Assembly: GCA_905331475.1 (NCBI GenBank)
Contig: CAJNYU010001819.1
Coordinates: 1 to 64,000 of the forward strand
Length of the DNA: 64,000 nt
Source of the DNA: Rotaria socialis
Taxonomy: Eukaryota > Rotifera > Eurotatoria > Philodinida > Philodinidae
Direction of reading: 5' to 3'
The position numbers and the translations under genes were made by a program. Positions 25,363-35,926 of this stretch are shown piece after piece. Numbering within the stretch: position 1 is the stretch's first letter; each line of letters starts with the position of its first letter. Below the pieces are notes generated by a model. It was not told the DNA's origin and made no database searches. It saw only the letters and a program-made list of their open reading frames with translations.

Positions 25363-26487
25363 ATGTTTACTACAGTTGGTTTTAATCTTTTACTTGTCTT
25401 TACTGCTGTTAATTCAATCATGATACCTTTCATTAACAATGCTACTTTAATTTCAATATCAAATACAAGTACTGTAATCATTGCCAACAAAACCTGCAAA
25501 GAATGTTTATGTCTATCTTTTCCGTATGCTGCTCTTAATTGCCTTTCAAATAATACATGTCAATTTTTCAATACTTTTCCACTTGTTTACAAAATTCAGT
25601 TGACATTACAAGCTCATCTTTATTTTCTTCAAGGAGTTTTTCCCAATAAAAGTCAACCTTGTTTTTCTGATACGACTTGCTTACTGAATAGATTCAATGC
25701 ATCTAATAAGATTTATGCCACGGTATCATATTCTCGTTCCATGTTTATTGACAATCATGGATATTTAGTGACAGTTTCTCAAGGCATGTCTACTCTTGTC
25801 CGTTTGTATTCTGGAAATTTAAGTGTAGTTAGTAATCCATCATGTCAACCATTTAATGATATGCCTTATGGTATAGCCTATTATAATGAAACTTATTATG
25901 TTGCATTTACTAATTACATTTTAGCTATTGATAGTAATAATTTGACCATACTTCAAAATATTACAGCATCTTATTTAAAAGGAGCTCGTTATATGATTTT
26001 TTCAAGCAATGGGGAATTAATGATTGCAACTTCTATGAGTAATAGTTATCTCTTATTTTTTAATCAAACAGGTAATCGGTCTAGCAATTATAGTTTTATT
26101 AAAAGCCAATTGGTAAACTATAGTAATCCATATGGATTATGGTATGTGAATGATTCTTATTTTTACGTAACATCATTGACTGGCAATGCAATTTATGCAT
26201 ATTCTGCTATTAATAATAGTCTTGTATGGCAGGAAAGACTTTTATTTTATGTATATGCAAGCCCATCAACAAATAGTGCAATTAATTTGACAATTGATCA
26301 ATACAATCGTTATTGGGTCTCCTCTGGATCTAATGGCGTTCAGATTTATAATAACCAAGGAATATTAATGGGAACTATCAAAAACATTTGTCCGTTTGCT
26401 TTCGATGTACTTATCACTAGCGATTATGTGCTTTATGTATCATGCTTTAATTCTAATCAAATATGGCGTATCGACTTAAACAATTAA
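25363..26487 (+). CDS. Secreted beta-propeller (NHL-like) glycoprotein, single exon, 374 residues
   Basis: A single uninterrupted frame starts with a hydrophobic signal peptide (FNLLLVFTAV, about residues 1-18). A Cys-containing N-terminal segment (KTCKECLCLSF...NCLSNNTCQF) is followed by repeated units of about 45 residues with patterns such as MFIDNHGYLVTVS, GIAYYNETYYVAF, GLWYVNDSYFYVTS and LTIDQYNRYWVSS. These are typical of NHL/YVTN-type propeller blades. Many N-x-S/T sequons suggest heavy N-glycosylation. A secreted or surface binding role is inferred and the ligand is unknown. Upstream is AT-rich sequence; AATAAAATAAAA near 26590 could serve as a polyadenylation signal. Confidence 0.8.
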   Translation: MFTTVGFNLLLVFTAVNSIMIPFINNATLISISNTSTVIIANKTCKECLCLSFPYAALNCLSNNTCQFFNTFPLVYKIQLTLQAHLYFLQGVFPNKSQPCFSDTTCLLNRFNASNKIYATVSYSRSMFIDNHGYLVTVSQGMSTLVRLYSGNLSVVSNPSCQPFNDMPYGIAYYNETYYVAFTNYILAIDSNNLTILQNITASYLKGARYMIFSSNGELMIATSMSNSYLLFFNQTGNRSSNYSFIKSQLVNYSNPYGLWYVNDSYFYVTSLTGNAIYAYSAINNSLVWQERLLFYVYASPSTNSAINLTIDQYNRYWVSSGSNGVQIYNNQGILMGTIKNICPFAFDVLITSDYVLYVSCFNSNQIWRIDLNN

Positions 26488-27159
26488 TGTTGAGATGGCA
26501 CTCAATTAGTCATACAAAAGACATATGATTGTACAAGCAAAATTCATTGCTGCTTATTTTTCAGAAATAATATAGTTCATTGATATGTAATAAAATAAAA
26601 AATTGATGGATACAATATTTAAAAACAAAAATCTTGTCTTTATTTCATAAGAAAGTTTAATATTTGGATGATAATCGTTAGCATCGTTTATCATTCGATG
26701 TTAAGAAGACATCATCAATATATCTTCAAACGCAAACCTCGCGCCCTCATATGATAGCCCTACCAACGGTTGTGCTACCAACTATTCATACTTGAAATTT
26801 CTCAAATTTCTTCGTTGGGAAAAAATATTTAGCTGATTTTATTTCTGTATTTATTTCACAATGTGATTAAAATGCGTTGTTATTTTTTATTTTATGTAAA
26901 CACGAAGGTGAAAAGTAAAGATAAGAATAGCTCTTTTTAGGAAGAAGAAAATACAAAATCTATCACGTATCTTTGGTCATGAAAAATATTGGTGTATTTA
27001 TGCTTTTCTTTCATCGCGAGTTGAAAGTCGAAAGGAGAAAAACACATATATCAATCTTTTTAGAACTACTTGATACTTTCGTGAAATGATTTATTCATAA
27101 AATTCGTCACGAATTAAAACAGATATAAAGTGCAAAGCAACCTAACGAATCTGGTCTGA
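26488..27159. other. Intergenic region
   Basis: No gene or repeat was recognised. A candidate polyadenylation signal of the upstream gene is near 26590. Confidence 0.5.
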
Positions 27160-27750
27160 TGGAGGAAACAGACGACACAAGCCCTGATGTTGTAGAAGTA
27201 AGGAAATGTTATGAATTGTTTTTCTGATCAATTTCAATTATCTTATTTAATAGTTAGGCATGGATGGATGTGTCGTTGAATGGCATGAAAGAAGTATGAG
27301 TATGTAATCGTACTAATTAAAAAATTCATGTTTAAAAATGAAGAACTATTTAGTGCCAGAACCATACGTTGGGGAAGAACTACCACCAAATTATGAAATC
27401 AAAGCCATGGAACAATTTACACGTGTCTTTTTTGAACGATATTCAAACCCGGGACCGACACTATATGAATTCACTTGATGAGGCTATGACTCATTCTTTG
27501 TTTGATTCTAACGCTGTGAGGTTTTCTATCGTAGTTTATCTACCAAGTAGACTGAAACAGTTTTTCGTGTTTTTTAGTCTTCTCCTTTAGTCGTCTATAT
27601 ACATCATGATCGTAGCATAGCCACATAAATCTTTTGTCGACATGTGCTATGTGCTGAAAAGATTACGAATTATATAGCTGTAAATTTTGCCTTTTCGGCG
27701 TGGAATCGTACCAACGATATCAATTATCAACGGCGAGTAGTAGAATGATG
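27160..27750 (+). pseudogene. FAF1-like (UBA-UBX family, UAS domain) gene remnant
   Basis: Fragments resemble the UAS thioredoxin-like domain of FAS-associated factor 1. These are PEPYVGEELPPNYEIKAMEQ and FFERYSNPGPTLYEFTLDEA with a nearby frame change (27340-27510), then VYIHHDRSIAT, a TAA stop, IFCRHVLCAE, then KITNYIAVNFAFSAWNRTND (27594-27735). FAF1 proteins have a comparable stretch, VYLHHD..(S/I)..VFC..LLC followed by ..YL..NF..WGWD (family knowledge). The TAA sits where the family has an ordinary residue. A short acidic exon MEETDDTSPDVVE with a GTAAGG donor at 27160-27198 may be the 5' part. No UBX domain follows. FAF1 acts in ubiquitin/p97-linked protein turnover, but this copy is probably dead. 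Confidence 0.55.
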
Positions 27751-29794
27751 CAATGTAAAATTTGAATTTACATTTAATCACAATCTTTACTTTCGAAAGA
27801 GGAGTAGTTTTGAAGTCGATTCTGTTATCTATCAAACTTAGATAAAACTGAGAACAGTGTACTAAAACGATGCCTATATATATTGGATAGAATAAAATTT
27901 AAGTCAAAAAATCATGGTCATAAGAAATCGGAAAGAACTGTAAACTGAGCAAGGCTGTTTGTTGTTCGATGGCAACAACTTGAAATGCAGTTTTAGTATG
28001 CCCGCTAAAGAAACGGTAAGTTATGCTAGTAAATTGTGTAATGAGGTGGCATAATTATATGAATCAGTCGTTTATGAAGATTGAAAATATGTTCATTAGC
28101 TAACAAATAGACGAATACTTGTGAAAATATTTTTCGAATATTTCTGTGAAAGAAAACATTCTTCAATCTAATGGAAAAAATTCTTGAGGATTAAAGGAAC
28201 TTTAATGACTTAAAATTTTAACTTCTGAATAAGACTTTTCAGAGATGTAATTCGATTTAAACATTTGCACTAGTACCATTCACTGTAAAAAAAAGGCGCT
28301 AAATAATCAACGCTTGTCCTTGATTTTTTTGGTTCACAAATCCGCCAAGGGTTTATTCGCATGGCATAAATCCTTTAAGGAGTTCATGAACAGGAGGGCT
28401 TTTCACCGGAAGGGTACATTAATTTTCAAAGAGCTTATAAAAATTTTTAAAGGATTATTTATCCTTTATTTTAATCCAAAGAGTTTATTATTAAACGGAT
28501 AGATGTACCAATGGCGTAAATAATTGAAGGACACGGTCCTTGAAACGCATTCCATTGGTACCAGTTACCAAATTCAAAATTTTGAAATCAGGAGTTTATC
28601 AGGAGAAAGATCAGGAGTGTTTTTTGTTGATATTGAACACTCATTTGATGGGTTTTATCTGATAACAACCCACTTTTCACTAATAGAAACTTTAACCTCT
28701 TTTCCTAATGAGATTGATGCTGAAAAATTATCTTGTAGGCCAATTAAAATTGTAAATACCATGCTGATTTCATAAAGTTTATTCCAATAGATAATTAAGA
28801 CGCGTCTATTAGAATACAGGAAAAATAGAAAATCAAAACTAACTTCGAATTAACCCCCCCCCCTCCCCCCATTATAAATGACCCCCTTTAATTAATTAAT
28901 TTTTTGCTAATTACGAATTGTAATTAGCGTTTTTCCATCAAAATATTCCTGATTCTTAGCATTTTAAGCTGGAAATATTAAGAGAATGTGTTTACAATTC
29001 AAATGACACCCTTAAAACCTTGCAAAATCACCTTAGTTTTCTGGAAAACCTTTTCAATTAAATATTAGGAAAAAATACGGTTCTTAATACAAGACACTTT
29101 AGATCTGTTTAAACATACTTCAACATTTTTCAATTCGAACGAATCTAAATGCACAAGATAAAAATTGAAAACTTCGTTTGAACATATCTCAACATTTTTG
29201 CATTGAAATTTTCCTAAAGAAAGCAAAATAGTTGTCTCAAAAAAATATCAGATTTCTTGTAGTTACTTGTGGAATACAAGTATTTATAAAGAAGAAAATA
29301 CCTGTTAATATTGGGGCAATTTCACTATGTTGTATTTCCAATATGAATTGTAATGTTAGAGGTTCATTATGAATGATGGAGATGAATGTAAAGAAAGTAA
29401 TGATTATATATATTGTTGAATTTCCGTTTGATGTGTGCAGGATCAGGTGCTCGATGATATCACGCCCTCTGTAAGTCTCAATTGAAACAACAGATCATGG
29501 CAAAATTTGTTGTAGCTTTTATTTGTGATAATTGTAATTTCTTCTGTAATAGACGCAGACGATGAAACTACGATCGGATACGACCGTCGTTTACAGTTAC
29601 CGTATTCCGCTGTTTACGGTCGTATATGATTGTGGGCTCTCGATCTGAGGGATGATGCATCGGTCAATACTACTTTGTTTTGTTTTGCATCATTGGCATA
29701 CATTTTATTCTTCGCTGACGGAAAAAGTTAGAAGAGAAAAAATGAACATATATTTATATTTTTTCTTTTAGAAAGGTGACAACCATAAAAAGCA
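27751..29794. other. Intergenic region with a nested palindrome and a poly-C block
   Basis: No gene is supported. A nested hairpin lies at 28505-28561, a poly-C block followed by ATTATAAATGA and GCTAATTACGAATTGTAATTAGC-like palindromes at about 28853-28932, and a short ACGACCGT/ACGGTCGT cluster at 29562-29640. Frames at 28314 and 28524 have no recognisable content. Confidence 0.5.
28505..28561. repeat. Nested palindrome (cruciform-capable)
   Basis: The outer arms are GTACCAATGG (28505-28514) and CCATTGGTAC (28552-28561). The inner arms are TTGAAGGAC (28524-28532) and GTCCTTGAA (28536-28544), and CGT/ACG pairs lie between them. Both arm pairs are perfect. Confidence 0.75.
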
Positions 29795-31923
29795 ATGTGT
29801 CAATCAAACATTTATCTTCTTGATCTACCCAATGAAATATTGCTTATCATCATCAAAAAGCTTCACAAAGTTGATGTTCTGTATTCGCTATTTGGAATTA
29901 ATAATGGACGACTTGATATATTACTACAAGAAGATGTATTTATTAATACTCTAAATGTTACAACAGCATCATCAATCACTGGTGTCAAATTTGATCGATT
30001 TTGTACTCAAATATTACCTCAAACTCGTTATATTAAAAAACTCATTCTCGAGCCAACACCTATGGAACGTATTCTTCTTCTTAGTGATTATCCAAATCTG
30101 ACCTACCTATAAATATTCAATTTCGAAGAAGGAGATGTTCATTATTTTATAGGTAACCGCTTAGTATTCTCTGCAGTAATTAAAATAGAAAAGCATCGAA
30201 TTGTATTTTTTCTTCCTGGTTTAGATAATTCAGTTTTGGGACATATTTTCAAACATCAAATAACAGATCTGGTTCTTCATAATAATGACGAATATACTAT
30301 ACCAAGATTATTTATAACCTATAATAATAATGTCTAAGCACATATCTTTTTGCTTTTTGAAAATCTACAACATCATACAATTATTTCGTCATCTATGTGC
30401 GAGTATCCACCTTTGCCACTTTATTATCTTCTATCAAAAATCTATTTGCCGTTGGCTCTTACTGTTTTGTGCGTTAATGTTTATGAATTTCAAGATTGTC
30501 TCTCTTTACTTGATGGTCGACTCAAAAAACCAAGCAAATTCACCGTTCATAGTGATCATATTTCCGTCGCGTCACCGATTAAATTCAATAAGGTGAGTTC
30601 ATACAATTTTTTTCATGTTTCAAGTTAATTGATAATATCAACAATGATATTATAAAAGAATTTGTTCCAGTTTTCCAGCCAGTTGAAAAAATTGATTGTC
30701 TAGTATTTTTTTAATAATTAACTTTTTGTGACTCATTTTTAAATATTCAAGGAACCAATTGGATGACTGATTTTTGGTTTAACAATGACACAAACTAATA
30801 AACTTATTCTTTTCAATACGAAGCGCTAGCAATTTTTCTTGAACTTTGAAAGAAAAACTCGAAAGATTATCAACATTATGTAGCTACTATTCACTTGCTA
30901 AAAGCACCTCTTCAAGCGTCATGATGTGAAGAGGCTGAATTAGATAACATAAAATTCCTTAGATTTAAAAAAATACGAGAACTAACTTCCAAAAACAAAT
31001 ATCTACTATTTTCAATTAGTTTCTCATGCCATTTTTTTATGTTGACTGTTTTGTATTTTATAGGATGAGCTGCACAATCTAAAATGTTTCTCTTTAACAA
31101 GTTATGATATTTCATATAAATATGGTGATTTGGTCGTACCACTTCTTCGACATATGACAAATCTCGAAAAGTTAACTTTGTATCTTCGTACCTCTGCGTC
31201 ATACATGTCGCCCAACGACTCAATTATATTCATCGATGACACAAATCCATTTATTGAAGGCATGTGTCTTCATAAAAGGCTTTCTTGTTCATATGCGTCG
31301 GCTTTGTACATTTATCTTTTATATTAGTACACAAAATCAAGTTTTCGCATTACGTCCTCGTAAATCTAACGATGATATTCTGCTAACTTTTATTAATACA
31401 AAATATGGATAAACGGATTGTTTCATAGATTATTTCAATGGCGACTTTATGGCTATTGGCCATGTTTACTCGCTTCCATTCAAATTTAATCACCTGGAGA
31501 AGATCACGTCTCATTTTCCCGCTATTTTATTTGACACTGTAACTCACTTGTCTGCTTACGACATGAATCCAATGCAACATGAATTCTTCATGTGAATTAA
31601 TCGAGCTCTTCCGTTGCTCAAGTATTTCTCTCTGGAGAATAAAACAAGTCAGGAATGGAAATATGATGAAAAATCATCTTATCCACTGACTGAATATTTA
31701 CACCTCACTTAATATCAGACGTATGAATATAGATTATGCTACACAATTTTTACTTCAAACAAAGGCGCATTTACTTCGTCTAGCTGAGTTACAAATCAAG
31801 TTTGACGTATTAAAACTTGTAACAGTAAACTTTACAAGAGATGGAACACGACACAATTGTTTCAAAGTGAACAGATTACTTATCGAAGGACCAATGGTTA
31901 TTTCAGAAGATGTTTTTGAATAG
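29795..31923 (+). pseudogene. F-box protein of the bdelloid leucine-rich type, broken
   Basis: The first 105 residues (29795-30112) open with an F-box: IYLLDLPNEILLIIIKKLHK, then VDVLYSLFGINNGRLD. The frame ends at TAA 30110-30112, but homologous-looking sequence continues in changing frames. Segments are HIFKHQITDLVLHNNDEYTI (about 30240), PPLPLYYLLSKIYLPLALTV (about 30405), DELHNLKCFSLTSYDIS (from 31063, after TTTTATAG), RHMTNLEKLTLYLRTSA, and DYATQFLLQTKAHLLRLAEL with a downstream NFTRDGTRHNC stretch (31723-31920). The order fits an F-box followed by irregular leucine-rich units. F-box proteins recruit substrates to SCF ubiquitin ligases. Several frameshifts and stops make this a pseudogene, unless many small introns are missed. 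Confidence 0.7.
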
Positions 31924-31935
31924 TTTCCTTCATTG

Positions 31936-33826
31936 TAGAGTGACGTTTACTAATAACTGTACGAATAATAGACTAAGTAAAACTTCTTATATTCTAATAA
32001 AAAGTAAGAAATAGGAATCGTTTATAATCAACTATTTGATTATCTAAAAGTTATTTCTACTGAAAACTGTTCTTTTTTTATTAGATTAGTTTGTATTGCT
32101 AGATGAAATTATTAACAGAGTGATATTATCGCTCTTTTTGTGAAAAACGTTAAATATTAAATATTAGAAAACAGCAGATTGGCGGTGACAACGTTCCGTT
32201 CTCAAAGAGCCGAACTGATTCTCATACTACTTTTTCTTTCTACTAATTTTGGAACATCCGAGGCATTGATAAATGTTTATTCATATTTTTAAGTGAGATT
32301 GCTATGCATTCACCATTCTTCGGAATGGAAACGCGAAAGTGACACTTCTTGTGTAATTCCAATGCTGCTCTTGTTTTTTTATGTTCATGTTACTCTCCTA
32401 TATACAAAACGTTTCTTTTTCAAATCATTCATATAGAAAAAGTAGATGCAACATTTTTTTAAATACGCGCATATATTCATCGTTCTGCTTGTTTATTTAA
32501 ATCATTAGGATATCTTGTTTAATCCATATATCATTGATTCGTCATAAGCATCCAACTCTATTAATATGCCGTATTAACACGATAATCATTACAATAATTC
32601 AAGTAATTAATATAATTGTATCCAGCTGTCTACTTTTCTCTCTGAAAGTACTTTCTAGTAAAGCTTTTTCTCACGTCATTTATTTCTTTGCTCATCGTTT
32701 TCTTTATTCTTTGTAGAATAATTATTCCTCTATATAGTACAATTCTTTGGCATATAACACCTATTCATCGAATCCATCTCAATGATTTAATTAAAATGTC
32801 AATCAAACGAATTATACAAATTTCTCAAAATATTTCAATTCTTCTTACTTTTGTGATGTTTAGTGATTCATGACCGTGATATTCAATTTCACTTATTTTT
32901 CATTCATCAGCAGATGGCTTAAACATGCAGAGAAAAAAAATAATCTTGAAGATGGTAATTGATATTAACGGTTCTAACAAGAAAAAGTCAAGGCCGGATA
33001 GTGCGAGCAGTTTCTATATTAATTAGCCAGTCCTAGAAAATCTTGTTCGCTGTTGAAAACCTGTTAAAATTATATTTTTTCTTGATACAATCTAGTGCGC
33101 GCAACCATGAAAACTTCAATGAGTCTTACAGAAAAGGTAACTGTATTCATCTAAGTAACTGACACGCGAAATGCCGACCTTGACACTGAAAAGAAATGAA
33201 TAGAAATATATCTTTTGAAAATGTTTCATGTGGTGCAATAACAACAGGCGAATAGGAAAAAAGCATTTGCTTATTCTGTGCTCAATTACAAGCATGCATA
33301 TATTTCACGTGTTTGCTTGCTACTTACTTAATATTCTCGTTTCCATTCTTTTTCTATGATTGGAACACAAGCTATTCGAACATATGATGACTCAGATTGT
33401 TGATACACAATACATTTTATTTCAAGCTATTATAAACTATTTTTCATATCCTCTTCGCTGAAGTAAACCACGATGTCGACATGTCATCTCAACGAAGAGA
33501 ATTTTCAGGTAGCGTTTTGCGATTTGGCTGATTTTGATCAGTTCTTCGGAAATGTTTATCCAGTTTTTTTGTTGTTTATTCGAGTATCATTGTGTATAGA
33601 ATTTCAATCTATTCAGCAGGTGATACATATTTTATGTAGGTTTCTGTTTTTAATTCTCACAGTATTCATAACTCTTTGAGTACTACATAATGCACATGAT
33701 TTCAATGTAAAAGCAATTGAACAGTTGGTGACGTTCCCTCGTCAGTCATTATTGATTGATCAATGGCATTCATTACCTTGTGGATTAATATTAAAAATTT
33801 GTTTGGTGGTTAATCGAGGTTTTAAC
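31936..33826. other. Intergenic region, no gene seen
   Basis: AT-rich, with several short hydrophobic frames (for example near 32534 and 32688) that look like low-complexity artefacts. No RNA or repeat was recognised. Confidence 0.5.
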
Positions 33827-34592
33827 TAGGGGTGTCACATTTAAATTTTAAAAAATTTATTAAATCGAGAAATAAATTTTCAAAAATTTAAATTTTAAAT
33901 AAATTAACTTTTATTCAAATGAAAAGTTAAATTTAAAATAAATTTAAATTCACCAGATTTAAATTTAATTAAATTTTAAATTTTATATCATTTAAATTTA
34001 ACTAAATTTAAATTAAATTGTTTGAAATTCAAATTAGTTAAATTTTGCAACTAGTAGAAAAACATAGTTTTTGACTTGATTGCTACTATTTAAAGTTAAA
34101 TTTGAGTATGTTTCCTGTTTTCTAAAGTTAAAACTAGTCATTCTTCTATGAATTGTGCTATTAAATACATTTTTATGAGTATCCTAGTATTTTGAAGAAC
34201 AAAGATGACGGATCCTGCATAATCTGTAGAGAAATTTTGACTATTATGAACAAATATTAACCTAAAATACTAGGTTTTTTCCTCTCATTTTGTATTTACT
34301 ACTGTTATAGTCACGTATTTTACTCGTAGCAATGATGTGTATCCATCCAAACAATTTATTAAATTTAAAATTTAAATTTAAAAAAATTTATTAAATCGAG
34401 AAATAAATTTTCAAAAAGTTACTTTAAATTAAATTTAACTTCTAAAAATTTAAATTTTATTTAAATTTAAATTTTTGCATCAGAAGAATTTAAATTTATT
34501 TTAAATTTAACTTGATAGAATTTTATTTAAAATTAAATTAACTTTTCACGAAGTTAAATTTAAATTAAATAAAATGTAAATTGACACCCCTA
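33827..34592. mobile_element. hAT-type MITE, 766 bp, TSD GTTTTAAC
   Basis: The termini are perfect 11-bp inverted repeats: TAGGGGTGTCA at the left and TGACACCCCTA at the right. They are flanked by the 8-bp direct repeat GTTTTAAC (33819-33826 and 34593-34600). An 8-bp target duplication with TAGGGGTG-type ends is characteristic of the hAT superfamily. The interior is extremely AT-rich (TTAAATTTAAA-like) and carries a direct repeat of TTTATTAAATCGAGAAATAA (about 33853 and 34388). It has no transposase. Confidence 0.9.
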
Positions 34593-35926
34593 GTTTTAAC
34601 GGTTAACATAAATGTATCCTGAAATTGATGCCATGTCGAGATCAACATGATCTTTATCAGACAATACTGCACTTCTATTACTACAGTGGAAGTAAATTCA
34701 ATAAACAATAGACAATGTTGTTTCGATACAAACGCATCATGGAAATTTTGTTTCGTTCTTATTTTGTGCTGAGTGATAATGCAGAGTCCGAAGAGTGTTT
34801 GAATATTTTAACAAGATAACAAACAAATTCTGCATTTATTCTTTCATTCAAATTTACTAGAATCACACTATCCAAATTTTCAAATAATTACGACTCGGTC
34901 GATTGCTGAAAAGCAAAAGCTGAGAGTAATATACTGAACTTGTTTTCTTGCTAAGAGATATGTCGGTTTGTTTTCATTTAATTAATCAGTATCTTTGAAT
35001 AAATGCATCGTCGAAGCCACCTGAATAGTCCTCTAACAGGGGCGATATTATGATAGTGGGTGCTAGAGTCATCCAGCAACCTCACCCTTATCTCAGACAG
35101 GAGTAGGTAGGGGTAGATGTAGTAGTTTTGCGCAGAATGGAAGAGAAAGTAACGTATGCATTGAAGGACGCCGTATTCCATGCATTTGCAAACGATGCTG
35201 ATCTGCCTCCTGCCTATGCCACATCATATGAGTTTCAGGTAATTTTCGTAGATTGCCATAAAGTGCGCATAAATTCTAGCATAATGAAAGTTAAAGTCCC
35301 CTATGTACTATGGCACGGATCAACAAAACATCGAATTTACCCTCGTATAATTATCTTACAGAATTATGCACTGAGTCTCTTTAAAAATTTTAATACTATT
35401 GAATCCATTCAATACTATAAGTTTGATTAGTCCATCGAGTTTTGATATGAGAGAATTTTTTCTTTATACTGCAAGCGTGCTCAAACATCTAAAACTCGTT
35501 TGTATCGTCATTATAGAATAAATTACGAGAATAATCAGACGCATAAAATGCAACATAAGACTCCACTGCTAATTTACAGTAGACCAAGTATTGGCCTGAG
35601 TGTGCGTGCCATCGATTTAAAAATCGCATGTTTACATGTATTCACAAATCAAATCTTTAAACGTATAAGTTCTATCGCTCTTACTGATGAAAACATGAAA
35701 GAATGGAAAAAAAATCTTGCTCAACCGCGATGTCAATGGCAAAACAGAAAAATATACGCAATTTTTCTCCTACTATTTTGAGGTAGAAGCTTGCACAATA
35801 GTTTGTAAGGACTATTTTACAATATTGTCTACAAAATTTCATATAAATCTCGTTTTCATTTAAGATTTTTTTCATTAGACAATTTTTATAACGTTGTTGT
35901 CTTGATTATTGTTACAAGCAGTCGAT
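34593..35926. other. Intergenic region upstream of the vault gene, with a possible orphan exon
   Basis: At 35137-35238 a frame starting MEEKVTYALKDAVFHAF and ending YATSYEFQ runs into a good donor (CAG/GTAATT). A further basic frame lies at 35460-35781. Neither is recognised, and they could be exons of a small gene or remnants. A region of direct and inverted TAGGGGTAGATG-like runs lies near 35100. Confidence 0.3.

Noticed and set aside
30330..30628. Two overlapping + strand frames at 30.3-30.6 kb as separate genes
   Set aside because: The frame from 30350 continues the F-box/leucine-rich homology; the other is its shadow.
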